DNA of 64,000 bases from JABCYV01 sp963696025 (lineage in GTDB: Bacteria; Acidobacteriota; Terriglobia; Terriglobales; Acidobacteriaceae): assembly GCA_963696025.1 (NCBI GenBank), contig CAVOII010000014.1, positions 124,001-188,000 on the forward strand. The letters are read 5' to 3'. Below the pieces are notes generated by a model. The model was given only the letters and a program-made list of their open reading frames with translations, searched no databases and was not told the origin of the DNA. Numbering within the stretch: the stretch's first letter is position 1; each line of letters begins with the position of its first letter. The translations under genes and the position numbers were made by a program. This document shows positions 17,931 through 25,446 of the stretch, in pieces.

Positions 17931-18176
17931 ATGGTCAAGAATTCTGCCACTCGGGCCCCAAAGCCACCGACCACGCAGCGAGGGTATCTGCTAAAACTGC
18001 ACCGACTTCATGAGGGCCTGTACGCTCGCATTGCACGCAGAACTGGGGTTGACGCCAGTTACGTCAGCAGAGTCGCACGCGGAGAACGACGCTCACCGAA
18101 AATAAGTACTGCTCTATTGGCCGATCTTGCCTCAATCGAGAAGCAACAGGCTCGTGAGAAGAGGAACGGATTATGA
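17931..18176 (+). CDS. Small helix-turn-helix (XRE-like) protein
   Basis: An 81-residue basic protein with a helix-turn-helix in its centre: RIARRTGVDASYVSRVARGE followed by RRSPKISTALLADLASI. The arrangement is that of Cro/C1-type DNA binders, though shortened. Its stop overlaps the start of the next gene (ATGA), so the two are translated together. It may regulate its own operon. AAGGAGCTGTT lies before the ATG. Confidence 0.75.
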   Translation: MVKNSATRAPKPPTTQRGYLLKLHRLHEGLYARIARRTGVDASYVSRVARGERRSPKISTALLADLASIEKQQAREKRNGL

Positions 18177-18430
18177 ATGATGCGGTTGCCCCATCGCCGA
18201 ACGCAAGAGTTTGGAGAGAGCTATACAAGGCCGCCCTGTTCGAGGTTGACAAAAGCAAAATGCTGCAACGAATCGCAGAGGCGAAAAGGGCTCTCGTCCT
18301 GCGTGCTCGGGAATTATTTCAGGCAGTCGAGGACAATCCCGAAGAGGGGCAAGCATTGGATGATGCGATGTACGCTCTGCGCGCTCTCGGTAGGAGATTG
18401 GTCGCCTCCGATGCAACCGCCTCCCCGTAG
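18173..18430 (+). CDS. Small WxxLYexA-type acidobacterial protein, copy C
   Basis: An 85-residue protein with WRELYKAALFEVDKSKMLQR, then AEAKRALVLRARELF and ALDDAMYALRALGRRL, related to the proteins at 10273 and 11168. It is coupled by a 4-base overlap to the upstream HTH protein, so in this copy the family has a likely regulator or partner. Function unknown. Confidence 0.75.
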   Translation: MNDAVAPSPNARVWRELYKAALFEVDKSKMLQRIAEAKRALVLRARELFQAVEDNPEEGQALDDAMYALRALGRRLVASDATASP

Positions 18431-18653
18431 ATTTGTTTCAGTGTGTGCCGGAGGGCAATGAAATTGCTGCGCGAAGATTCCGTCTCGCGGCTACGTAGGA
18501 TCCTTGATAAATTCTGCCTCCTTGCCAGGAACTCACCCTGTTTCTTCAAACGCTCGATTGATCGGGAGTCTAGTCCTTCTCTGAGCTGCATAACTCGTGA
18601 GACGCATGAAGCTGCCGAAAGTGGTTCAACTCAGGCCGATCTAATCGTCCTAA

Positions 18654-18848
18654 TCAGGCGCAGCGTTTCATCAGGTCGGACAATTCCCGTTTGATCTGCA
18701 CGAGGCGTTCCTGATTTAACGCACGACCTGATTTCTGCAACGGGCTATGCTCGCTCCGGCTCCAATAACGGGCATTGACGACTCTGAGATCGCTCAGCTC
18801 TCGCTTCAGACTGGTGAGGCGTTCCGAAATGTAGTTCGTATCTAGCAT
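18654..18848 (-). CDS. Small helical protein with internal repeat
   Basis: A 64-residue protein. The segment LTSLKRELSDLRVVNARYW near the start is echoed by LVQIKRELSDLMKRCA at the end, suggesting two antiparallel helices. Family not recognised. An in-frame ATG 12 bases upstream is an alternative start. No strong ribosome-binding site, so moderate confidence only. Confidence 0.45.
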   Translation of the reverse strand: MLDTNYISERLTSLKRELSDLRVVNARYWSRSEHSPLQKSGRALNQERLVQIKRELSDLMKRCA

Positions 18849-19050
18849 GACTACGATCATACGCCCTATTACGAAGCTTGGTGCTGGCGCAACCGTGTTC
18901 AGGAGCGACTCGGAATCCATTGTTGCCTGAATCGTTCCGACAATCGTCAGCGACAACCGTCCATTCCAAAGCTGTTGATTTCGTAAGATGGGGCGTTTGA
19001 CAGTCGTCGAGCAAAGGCCTAGCATTGCGGTTGAGCAAGCCACCTCTTCT

Positions 19051-19107
19051 TACTCTTTCAGGTCTCCTGAGCTAAGTCAGCCCATCTGAAGTTTTTCCCC
19101 TTAGATT
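19051..19107 (+). repeat. Shared leader element, copy 1 (before hsp20)
   Basis: About 57 bases roughly 80% identical to 22971-23027. Both contain CTCTTTCAG, then CTGA(g/a)CTAAGTCAG, a TTCTGAAGTT or ATCTGAAGTT run and a CCCCT/CTTAG end. The centre has CTGA-N6-TCAG symmetry. It ends 26 bases before the Hsp20 start. Position relative to the start codon is similar in both copies, suggesting a shared promoter/operator or 5' UTR element. Confidence 0.65.
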
Positions 19108-19133
19108 GTCCCCTCTGAAGGAGGAACTACATC

Positions 19134-19634
19134 ATGACACAATTGACCCGTTGGGAACCTTTCCGTGAGTTTGCCACCCTGCAAAATCGCATGCGCCACA
19201 TGAACCGTCTTTTCCGTGAGTCGTATAGCCCCGAAGGCCCGGAAGAGGCGCTGACCACCACCAGCTTCGCACCACCGGTCGACATCTACGAAGACGAGCA
19301 CACCATTACTCTGAAGCTTGAAGTCCCGGGCATCGAAGAAAAAGACATTGATGTCCGCATCGAGGGCAACACGCTCGCCGTCCACGGCGAGCGCAAGATC
19401 GAGAAGGAAGAGAAAGAGGAGAACTTCCGTCGCGTCGAGCGGCAATACGGAAGCTTCACCCGCTCGTTCACACTGCCCAGCTCTGTGGACCCGGGGCAAG
19501 TGAGTGCCGACTACGCCAAGGGCGTGCTGAAGATCAAGCTCGCCAAAAAGGCCGAAGCCAAGCCTAAGCAGATCAAGGTTAATGTTGGGGGCGAAAAGGC
19601 CCTTGAAGCCAAGGTTCCTGGTAAGGCCGCGTAA
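19134..19634 (+). CDS. Hsp20/alpha-crystallin small heat-shock protein
   Basis: A 166-residue ATP-independent chaperone that holds unfolding proteins. N-terminal WEPFREFATLQNRM is the usual bacterial Hsp20 opening. The alpha-crystallin domain covers about residues 45-140 (APPVDIYEDEHTITLKLEVP, then GIEEKDIDVRIEGNTLAVHG), with the beta-strand VSADYAKGVLKIKLAK near the end. AAGGAGG precedes the ATG. The leader element just upstream is shared with a DUF2934 gene and may carry heat or stress control. Confidence 0.97.
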   Translation: MTQLTRWEPFREFATLQNRMRHMNRLFRESYSPEGPEEALTTTSFAPPVDIYEDEHTITLKLEVPGIEEKDIDVRIEGNTLAVHGERKIEKEEKEENFRRVERQYGSFTRSFTLPSSVDPGQVSADYAKGVLKIKLAKKAEAKPKQIKVNVGGEKALEAKVPGKAA

Positions 19635-20058
19635 AACCAGTACCGAGTCAGAGAAATTGGGAGGCGACACCGCCTCCCTTTGCTTATCACCCTTGCGGAC
19701 AGTTTGATCTATGCAGATTTGCGTTTGGCCGTTGGTCTGCGTAACAGAATGCGCTTTATTGCTGCGCTCATCTTGCGGCCAGTCACTTCACGGAAGATGC
19801 GTTCGATAGGAGTTTCTTTGGCAGGCGGGTTACGTGGCACGCAGCACCCCTTACGATTGACCTCGGCAGAATACTCCTATACGGCGAGACGCACGAAACG
19901 TGACGAAGCGCCCACGCGCCTTGACGGAGAGCGCCGCAAGAGAGCACACTTATTGACAGCAAGAGAAATCCCCACGCCACTAGTCTTCGGAGCCTTAATT
20001 CCTCGCCGATCAGCTCAATAACCAACTTAACAAGCAACACCCAAGGAAGGAGTACAAG
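19635..20058. other. Intergenic, no gene recognised
   Basis: 424 bases after hsp20. A 113-codon plus-strand frame exists (19680-20021) but has no domain character or ribosome-binding site. Nothing else is visible. Confidence 0.5.
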
Positions 20059-20376
20059 ATGAGAAAGCTGATGATCATCTCATTCGCCCTGGCCCTGCTG
20101 ATGTCCGCAGTCGCTATAGCTCAATACGGAGCGCAGTCGCCGGACAACAGCAAATCCAGCACCTCCATGAAAGCGGTTAGCGTCACCGGGAAAATTAGCG
20201 ATGATGGCAAGATGTTTGTGAGCGACAAGGACGGTAAGAGTTGGACTATAAGCAACCCGGATGCGGTAAAAGGACATGAAGGACACCACGTCACCCTGCA
20301 AGCCCACGTAGATGCGGACAAGAGCGAGGTTCACGTGGTGTCGCTCAAGATGGCCAAGGATAGTATGCAAAAGTGA
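20059..20376 (+). CDS. Small exported protein
   Basis: A 105-residue protein with a clear signal peptide (MRKLMIISFALALLMSAVA, cleavage near AIA-Q) and a small beta-rich domain: KAVSVTGKISDDGKMFVSDK, then WTISNPDAVKGHEGHHVTL and VHVVSLKM. This is the pattern of small OB-like secreted proteins common in acidobacteria. Exported to the periplasm; function unknown. AAGGAAGGAG is the ribosome-binding site. Confidence 0.8.
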   Translation: MRKLMIISFALALLMSAVAIAQYGAQSPDNSKSSTSMKAVSVTGKISDDGKMFVSDKDGKSWTISNPDAVKGHEGHHVTLQAHVDADKSEVHVVSLKMAKDSMQK

Positions 20377-20669
20377 GTCAACCGTCACCTCTGTCTCGGG
20401 GCCAGCGATCATGCTGGCCCTTCTTATTTGCTCAAGGCTCACGTCCCCTCTAATCAGGAAGGCGAACTCTTGCGGCGGTCCTTGCGAATTTCCGATAATC
20501 CCCGCTTCAGATCCGCTACCAAATCAGTTTTTTTGTTTGGGAAGATTGATAATGTGTTTTCGGGCTGAGTAGCCGAACATCAGAAGCAGGTACGAACGTA
20601 ATGCCCACATCATGACTCTTGTTGATTCGTCTGCATCCCGAAAGCTACGCTTCGTCAGGAGTGTGGCTC

Positions 20670-21095
20670 ATGAAAAAGTTTGGATTCTCATTACTGCTGC
20701 TCTTGACGTCTCTGCCGTGTCTTGCTCAGCTAACACGTCCCACGGTTTATATCGAACCGCAGCAAGGCTTTGAGACCTACCTCGCCGCAGCCATGTCTAA
20801 GAAGGGCGTCCCAATTGATGTGGTCACCGATCAAGCCAAGGCGACCTATCTTCTGAAGGCTGCTCCCATAGAGATCAAGACGGAATCGACAGGCGGGAAG
20901 ATTGCTCGCTGCCTGTTCGCCTACTGTGCCGGCATCGAAGACAAAGGGAACGTCTCGGTACAACTGATCGAGACAAGTTCGACCAAAATGCTTTGGGCCT
21001 ACTCTGTCAACAAACAAAGAGGCGGAAGCAAGAACGAGCAGTCAATGGCTGAAGCAGTTGCCAAGCACTTTAAGGATTTTCTCGAAAAGAAGTAG
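20670..21095 (+). CDS. Exported protein of unknown function
   Basis: A 141-residue protein with a Lys-Lys start and a hydrophobic core (FGFSLLLLLTSLPCLAQ) that gives a signal peptide. The mature part alternates strands and helices and ends in EAVAKHFKDFLEKK. The pattern of PQQGFETYLAAAMSKKGVPI and VSVQLIETSSTKMLWAYSV suggests a small periplasmic domain that binds other envelope parts. The ATG at 20670 is chosen because the signal peptide starts there and AGGAG lies upstream. Confidence 0.75.
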   Translation: MKKFGFSLLLLLTSLPCLAQLTRPTVYIEPQQGFETYLAAAMSKKGVPIDVVTDQAKATYLLKAAPIEIKTESTGGKIARCLFAYCAGIEDKGNVSVQLIETSSTKMLWAYSVNKQRGGSKNEQSMAEAVAKHFKDFLEKK

Positions 21096-21175
21096 TTGGA
21101 GGACTGAACTTCAACGTCACGAAGAAAGCCACAGGCCGCATCAGCTTAAAGGGGGTTCCTCTGCCTGACTGGTCC

Positions 21176-21418
21176 TTAGCTTTTCTGCTTAGCTCTGGCT
21201 TTCGCCCAGCGTGCTTTTTGTGCCAGACTGATCTTCCTCCGAGCAGATGCCGACATCGTGCGTCTACTGTGTCGCCTCGGCTCTGTGTATGACCTTCCAC
21301 CTTCCAGTTTCCCGAGAACTGCAAGAGCCGCGTCTACATGCCTCAGCTCGTTTACTAGACTCGTTCGTTGTTCCCTTAACTGCGAGACTATAGACTCCAG
21401 TCCCTTCAGATTGGCCAT
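21176..21418 (-). CDS. Small basic protein with ARRKISLAQKARWAK tail
   Basis: An 80-residue protein: an N-terminal coiled-coil (LKGLESIVSQLREQRTSLVN, then ELRHVDAALAVLGKL) and a highly basic C-terminus SARRKISLAQKARWAKARAK. This tail is common in acidobacterial small proteins and suggests nucleic-acid binding. A GGGGGG run precedes the ATG. Function unknown. Confidence 0.7.
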   Translation of the reverse strand: MANLKGLESIVSQLREQRTSLVNELRHVDAALAVLGKLEGGRSYTEPRRHSRRTMSASARRKISLAQKARWAKARAKQKS

Positions 21419-21539
21419 GTATCCCCCCTCGGGTTGGGATTGTAGCAAACGACTGTCCACTTGCCGGACAACAAAAAGGGCGCAGCCGAATAAGGCCACG
21501 CCCCAAAATTACCCCTACGATTTGTTAGAATCCCAAGTG

Positions 21540-21728
21540 TCAACTCGCGATTCGAGCAATAGGAAGTGTCATCTCTACACATTTGGGACAGGGGCACCGA
21601 TATCTCACATCCTCTAGCTGCCTCGTATGGCCGCACTTGTCGCAGATGTACCTGCCGTCCAGGTGAGCGACCATCGGTCGGAACTCAAGACCTGAAACAC
21701 AATAGGGACATCGCTCCGTTTTTGTCAT
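21540..21728 (-). CDS. Small zinc-ribbon protein
   Basis: A 62-residue protein with CPYC near the start, CDKC in the middle and a third cysteine cluster CPCPKC near the end, so it can bind at least one zinc. The pattern CPYC-x8-MVAHLDGRYICDKCGH is a rubredoxin-like zinc ribbon. A longer frame exists upstream but the ATG directly before the first CxxC unit is preferred. Function unknown. Confidence 0.6.
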   Translation of the reverse strand: MTKTERCPYCVSGLEFRPMVAHLDGRYICDKCGHTRQLEDVRYRCPCPKCVEMTLPIARIAS

Positions 21729-21824
21729 TTTTTCTCTGCATTTCTTGGCCAGAGGTGCTGAGACGCAGACTAGGCTCGGCTCTAGGGTTGGTGAATGGCC
21801 CATTCGTGTCAAATAGGGGCACGG

Positions 21825-22259
21825 TTAGGGTACAACACTCGACTCCACGGATTTTATCGAAGGTCTGGTTTTACCCGATGGGGAATCAGGCTCACGCGGC
21901 TCTAGCAAATCTTGTGCCTGATCGACCAGCATCTTCAGGGCAGCGTTGTTCGAAACGACAGCAGCGACGCCTGCGGAGGATGCTGCCCGCTCAAGCTCTT
22001 CACTACCGTAGAGCGTGAACAGGATGATCGGAACGGTGGGCAGCATGCACTTAAGCGCTGGAGCCGCTTCGAGACCGTTCATAATTGGCATTGCTAGATC
22101 CAGTACGATGAGATCAGGCTTTAAGTCTTGGGCCTTGTCGATTGCATCCCGCCCGTTCACCGCTTCCCCGCACACTTCCCAACCCGGCAGCTCAAACGCC
22201 GCCCGTAATAGACGGCGAACTGAAGCATTGTCATCGACGATGAGAATGCACTTGGGCAT
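21825..22259 (-). CDS. Receiver-only response regulator
   Basis: A 144-residue CheY-like protein. The acidic pair is in ILIVDDN, the phosphorylation site is Asp54 (LIVLDLAMP) and the switch Thr is in ILFTLY. The conserved Lys of receiver domains is replaced: VVSNNAALK has Asn where VSK is usual, which could change phosphorylation control. No output domain follows, only a Pro/Ser-rich tail. No sensor kinase is nearby. Frames extending upstream to 22445 are rejected since the domain starts at MPKCILIVDD. Confidence 0.88.
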   Translation of the reverse strand: MPKCILIVDDNASVRRLLRAAFELPGWEVCGEAVNGRDAIDKAQDLKPDLIVLDLAMPIMNGLEAAPALKCMLPTVPIILFTLYGSEELERAASSAGVAAVVSNNAALKMLVDQAQDLLEPREPDSPSGKTRPSIKSVESSVVP

Positions 22260-22601
22260 CTCGCACACCCTAACTAGGATCGCCGCAATAAGAAGTCTCG
22301 GACAAACGGAAATTTCGGCTGAAGAATGCCCAAGCCAGAAAGGCGGTCTTGAGGGCCAAAAATGTCGTGGGCTGGAAAGCGCGAACACTAGCCCATGACC
22401 GCCCGCATCGGAGAACAAGCGGAGCCTAGTACGAATTGTTACCAACAGGCAATACAGTATTTGCTGTACGGATTAAGAGCACCGCCTACGAGATGTGGCG
22501 AATTCGAACCGTCCCTCGCGCTGTGGCGGCGCGTCAGACATTAGCAAACAAGAAGCGAAGATGTATCAGTTCAGCACATTGTCTGGCACTAATCGTCTAT
22601 G
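22260..22601. other. Intergenic, no gene recognised
   Basis: 342 bases upstream of the response regulator and downstream of a tiny gene, both on the minus strand. Nothing with coding character is visible. Confidence 0.5.
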
Positions 22602-22721
22602 TCAGGCCGATTTCTTTACCCGCCCGCAGAACTCGATCAGCTTTCCGCGTTGTTGCGCGGGGACCCACATCGTCTTTTTACGGAATTTGTTGGGTATGTA
22701 GAACTCAATTATCTTCGCCAT
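22602..22721 (-). CDS. 39-residue conserved acidobacterial micro-protein
   Basis: ATG to TGA, 39 codons: MAKIIEFYIPNKFRKKTMWV followed by a QRGKLIEFC segment and a short basic end. I recall very similar tiny proteins (a MAKI-EFYIPN opening and a QRGK-IEF centre) as common orphans in acidobacterial genomes, which is the main support. No strong ribosome-binding site is seen. Function unknown. Confidence 0.6.
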   Translation of the reverse strand: MAKIIEFYIPNKFRKKTMWVPAQQRGKLIEFCGRVKKSA

Positions 22722-22970
22722 TAGTAAGTTCTCGGCCAGCTTTGCATTCAAAGGATCTCTCCTCTCGGCCGTGTCCCGCAATGGCCCGAGAGTGGATGCT
22801 CACCCCACCAAAGAACAATGACCCGGATATCTCCGCTTTTCCATTTGACCCTCGCCAAACCTGAGTGAATGTGTGAATCCGAAGCAGAGGTTGCGATGAA
22901 ACTGAACCCGTACGGGCATTGACAGCCCTATAAGATCAGCGTAGTGTGAGAGATGAGTGAGTCGTCTCCT

Positions 22971-23027
22971 TTCCTCTTTCAGATCTCTGAACTAAGTCAG
23001 CTCTTCTGAAGTTCGCCCCTCTTAGCT
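22971..23027 (+). repeat. Shared leader element, copy 2 (before DUF2934 gene)
   Basis: About 80% identical to 19051-19107 (see that entry) and 22 bases upstream of the GTG start of the DUF2934 gene, nearly the same distance as copy 1 has to hsp20. Confidence 0.65.
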
Positions 23028-23048
23028 GCGACAATCCAGGAGGTCGAT

Positions 23049-23264
23049 GTGATTGATCCAAAAATTGACATTCGCTCGAAACCCACCCACTCCGCACAAC
23101 CGGAATCCTTAATTAAGGACAATGCGGCTATCCCCCGTGCAGACTCTGCATTGCAGACCCGCGCTTACGAGCTCTACGAGCGTCGGGGCAGAATTGATGG
23201 CCATGCAGAACAGGATTGGTACCAAGCAGAAACCGATTTGAGAGCCAGCAGCAGACAAGCGTAG
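23049..23264 (+). CDS. DUF2934 family small protein, second copy
   Basis: A 71-residue protein with a polar N-terminal half and the DUF2934 core LQTRAYELYERRGRIDGHAE then QDWYQAETDL. The GTG start follows AGGAGG. The core is closely similar to the protein at 17201, but the leaders differ: this gene has the element shared with hsp20. Confidence 0.85.
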   Translation: MIDPKIDIRSKPTHSAQPESLIKDNAAIPRADSALQTRAYELYERRGRIDGHAEQDWYQAETDLRASSRQA

Positions 23265-23304
23265 TGGATACAAACGTGCACAGAAACGTTAGCAGGGTTG
23301 CTTT

Positions 23305-23472
23305 ATGGTTTGCCAACAGTTGGACCACCTGGAATGGGACTTTATTCAGGCCAGGGCGGAGAGCGAGGATATAGATTCATTGGGATGGACAGATCGTGAG
23401 TTTTCATGCCTCACCGCGATACTGGATCACAAGCGCGAGGGACATCAAGGCGAACGGTGCCTTGGGGATTAA
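23305..23472 (+). CDS. Possible 55-residue protein
   Basis: ATG to TAA, 55 codons. The translation is well balanced (MVCQQLDHLEWDFIQARAES, then GWTDREF and AILDHKREGH), helical and acidic, unlike random frames. An AGCAGGG motif lies about 8 bases upstream. No family recognised. It may be co-transcribed with the DUF2934 gene 40 bases upstream. Confidence 0.4.
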   Translation: MVCQQLDHLEWDFIQARAESEDIDSLGWTDREFSCLTAILDHKREGHQGERCLGD

Positions 23473-23571
23473 GTACCATCCGTGGAACTGCGAAGCGAGT
23501 CACCACGCCATTCTGCCGTGATGCAGGGGCAAAGGGTCGCAGAGCGAAGATGCATTTTAAGGAGACTGCCG

Positions 23572-23967
23572 ATGAAAATGACAGCAAACACTCGAATTGT
23601 AGATGGCGTGACCATTGTGGACCTTCGCGGCCGGCTTGTAATGGGCGAAGAGAGCGCGGGATTGCGAGATCTGGTTCGCAACTTGGTAAGCCAAGGCAAT
23701 AAGAAGGTCCTATTGAATCTTCGCGATGTCAACTACATCGACAGCTCAGGCCTGGGTGAACTGGTGAGCGCGTTCACAAACATGCGCAGCCAGGGCGGCG
23801 AACTGAAGCTGGTCAACCTCACTGAGAAGGTACACGGTCTGTTGCAAATCACAAAGCTGTATACCGTCTTCGACATCACGGACGATGAGGCTGCGTCCGT
23901 TAAGTCTTTTAAGTCCGTCTCATCAGCTATCTTGCCATCGCCACTGCCACAGCCAATTATGACGTAG
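23572..23967 (+). CDS. STAS-domain anti-sigma factor antagonist-like protein
   Basis: A 131-residue protein of the SpoIIAA/RsbV type. The STAS domain covers residues 5-105, with the phospho-acceptor Ser58 in NYIDSSGLGEL and the strand VTIVDLRGRLVMG. Such proteins bind anti-sigma kinases and release a sigma factor when dephosphorylated. The start is set by AAGGAG 8 bases upstream of ATG. No anti-sigma kinase or sigma factor lies in the window, so the partner must be elsewhere. The last 25 residues are Ser/Pro-rich. Confidence 0.92.
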   Translation: MKMTANTRIVDGVTIVDLRGRLVMGEESAGLRDLVRNLVSQGNKKVLLNLRDVNYIDSSGLGELVSAFTNMRSQGGELKLVNLTEKVHGLLQITKLYTVFDITDDEAASVKSFKSVSSAILPSPLPQPIMT

Positions 23968-24711
23968 CTGGTAGTCTCTATACGGGCCGCGGTGCCAAGG
24001 GAGGACCTAGCGTTGGCAACGCACCGGCAGATAGCCCAAAATGAAATTGCAGATCGGACAAAATTCAGCCCCTGATCGTAGCGGCTTCGGATCTGCGACA
24101 TCCGGTGCGAGGAGATGAGTCGCTAGTACCTCGCGCTGTTTTTGCCAAGCGGCTTGATTCGCAATGAGCGAACCGCTCAGCAAACTTTTAATTCAAGTCG
24201 TCCATTTTCCGAATTATTTCTGGGCAACGGGTTTGGTCGGTTTGCCTGCACCTTGGGAAATGTTCTTTACGGGTCGAGCAAGGTCGTCACTGAACGGTCC
24301 CTTGTGACGTGGCCTCAGCTTCAGCAACGAGTCGGTCGTTATTCAGCATCGGTATCGCCGCATTGACCTGGGCTGGCTGCGCGAGGTCGTGACCTTCCAC
24401 GGGGCTCATTACGTGAAAATCCCGTCCTCGTGCTGAACCGGGATCTGCCTGAAAATCGAGACAATTCCACCAACTGATCCTTCTCATTGCTTTCCATTTA
24501 TTGCTCCTTTGAATTAAAGCTCAACGTTTCTGGAGAAAACTTCCAAACGCGGTTAAGCTCAGGATTTCATTGGCCGAGTTTTCTGCGGGATAATCCACTC
24601 GAATCTGGAGATGTCAGCACAGCGCGGGAAGTCCGTTTTCATCGTCCATCAAAAAGTAGAACCGCTGCGCGTAGGTGGTCTGACTCGGAAGTGCTAGACG
24701 CTATGGAAGTT
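23968..24711. other. Intergenic stretch left of the island
   Basis: 744 bases with no convincing frame or RNA. It separates the STAS gene from the left attachment repeat. If the island reading is right, this is chromosomal flank. Confidence 0.5.
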
Positions 24712-24757
24712 ATGGTGGGCAGTGCAGGACTCGAACCTGCGACCTCCTGCTTGTAAG
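24712..24757. repeat. Left attachment site (attL), tRNA-Val 3' fragment
   Basis: 46 bases identical to 57874-57919: CCA end, acceptor 3' strand, T arm, variable loop and the anticodon stem-loop 3' half of tRNA-Val on the minus strand. The rest of the tRNA (D arm, 5' acceptor) is absent, so this copy is not a gene. The match ends abruptly on both sides. Confidence 0.85.
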
Positions 24758-24852
24758 TTTTCCGCTCAAGGTACGCTACGAGGTGCAGGACGCGCGCAAG
24801 CATCGGAAAACAATGCTCACTTTGACTGCCGCGCCCTTGCTGCCACCTCTAG

Positions 24853-24927
24853 CACCTGCCTGCTAACGAAACAAAATCGGTTCCGTTTGTGGGGAAATTT
24901 GTGGGGAACGAGGCTGCCATTCCTTGA
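24853..24927 (+). pseudogene. Fossil C-terminal tail of a tyrosine integrase
   Basis: In one frame, after an in-frame stop, the reading is HLPANETKSVPFVGKFVGNE then AAIP and TGA. The FVGKFVG motif resembles FVEKFVGK at the very end of the island integrase (57.8 kb), and the bases GTTTGTGG-GAAATTTGTGGGGAA are nearly the same. It lies 95 bases inside the left attachment repeat and may come from an earlier integrase at this site. Confidence 0.5.
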
Positions 24928-25359
24928 CCCATTCCGCCGCTTCATCGTAGCCTTTGCACGCTGAAAAGCCAAGCGCGCCGTGCCGACAGGCTGTCGCCGA
25001 CACGGACGCTAACCAGTTCGCCGCACATGCGAAGAGGCAAACATGGCTGCAACCCACCTATCATCCCCGCCCCTCCGTTTCTCATCTACCTAACCCGACG
25101 GGCAACATAATCGAGCAGTTCGTTGCGTACTCAAAACAGAAAAGAATGAGGCATCCACTCTCAGGTTGAAGGATGTGGACATCTCGCGAGCAGAGTGGGG
25201 AGCCGAAAAGAGAGTTATGAAACCTGGTGAGGCGTACCCCGGCACATTACCAACATTAGCACTGTCGCCAGAATGGGGCAGCTGGATTCGGCGTAAACTA
25301 GTAGTTGAATAGCGTACGAGGAACGGACTAGAATTCCGGGGCAAAAAGCGGAGGGATCT
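24928..25359. other. Intergenic, no gene recognised
   Basis: 432 bases upstream of the DHH gene. No supported frame. The promoter for the DHH operon should be here. Confidence 0.4.
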
Positions 25360-25446
25360 ATTTTTCTCAGCGTTCTGACATCGTTTCGCCAAAGGATCAC
25401 GCGAACCGAGCCGACGATTTATTTTCACTCTCCTTGTTTCGACGGC

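Noticed and set aside
19680..20021. Plus-strand frame of 113 codons after hsp20
   Set aside because: No ribosome-binding site, Arg/Thr-rich, no domain; likely non-coding.
24712..24757. Second tRNA-Val gene
   Set aside because: Only the 3' portion is present; no D arm or 5' acceptor strand, so it is an attachment-site remnant and not a tRNA gene.
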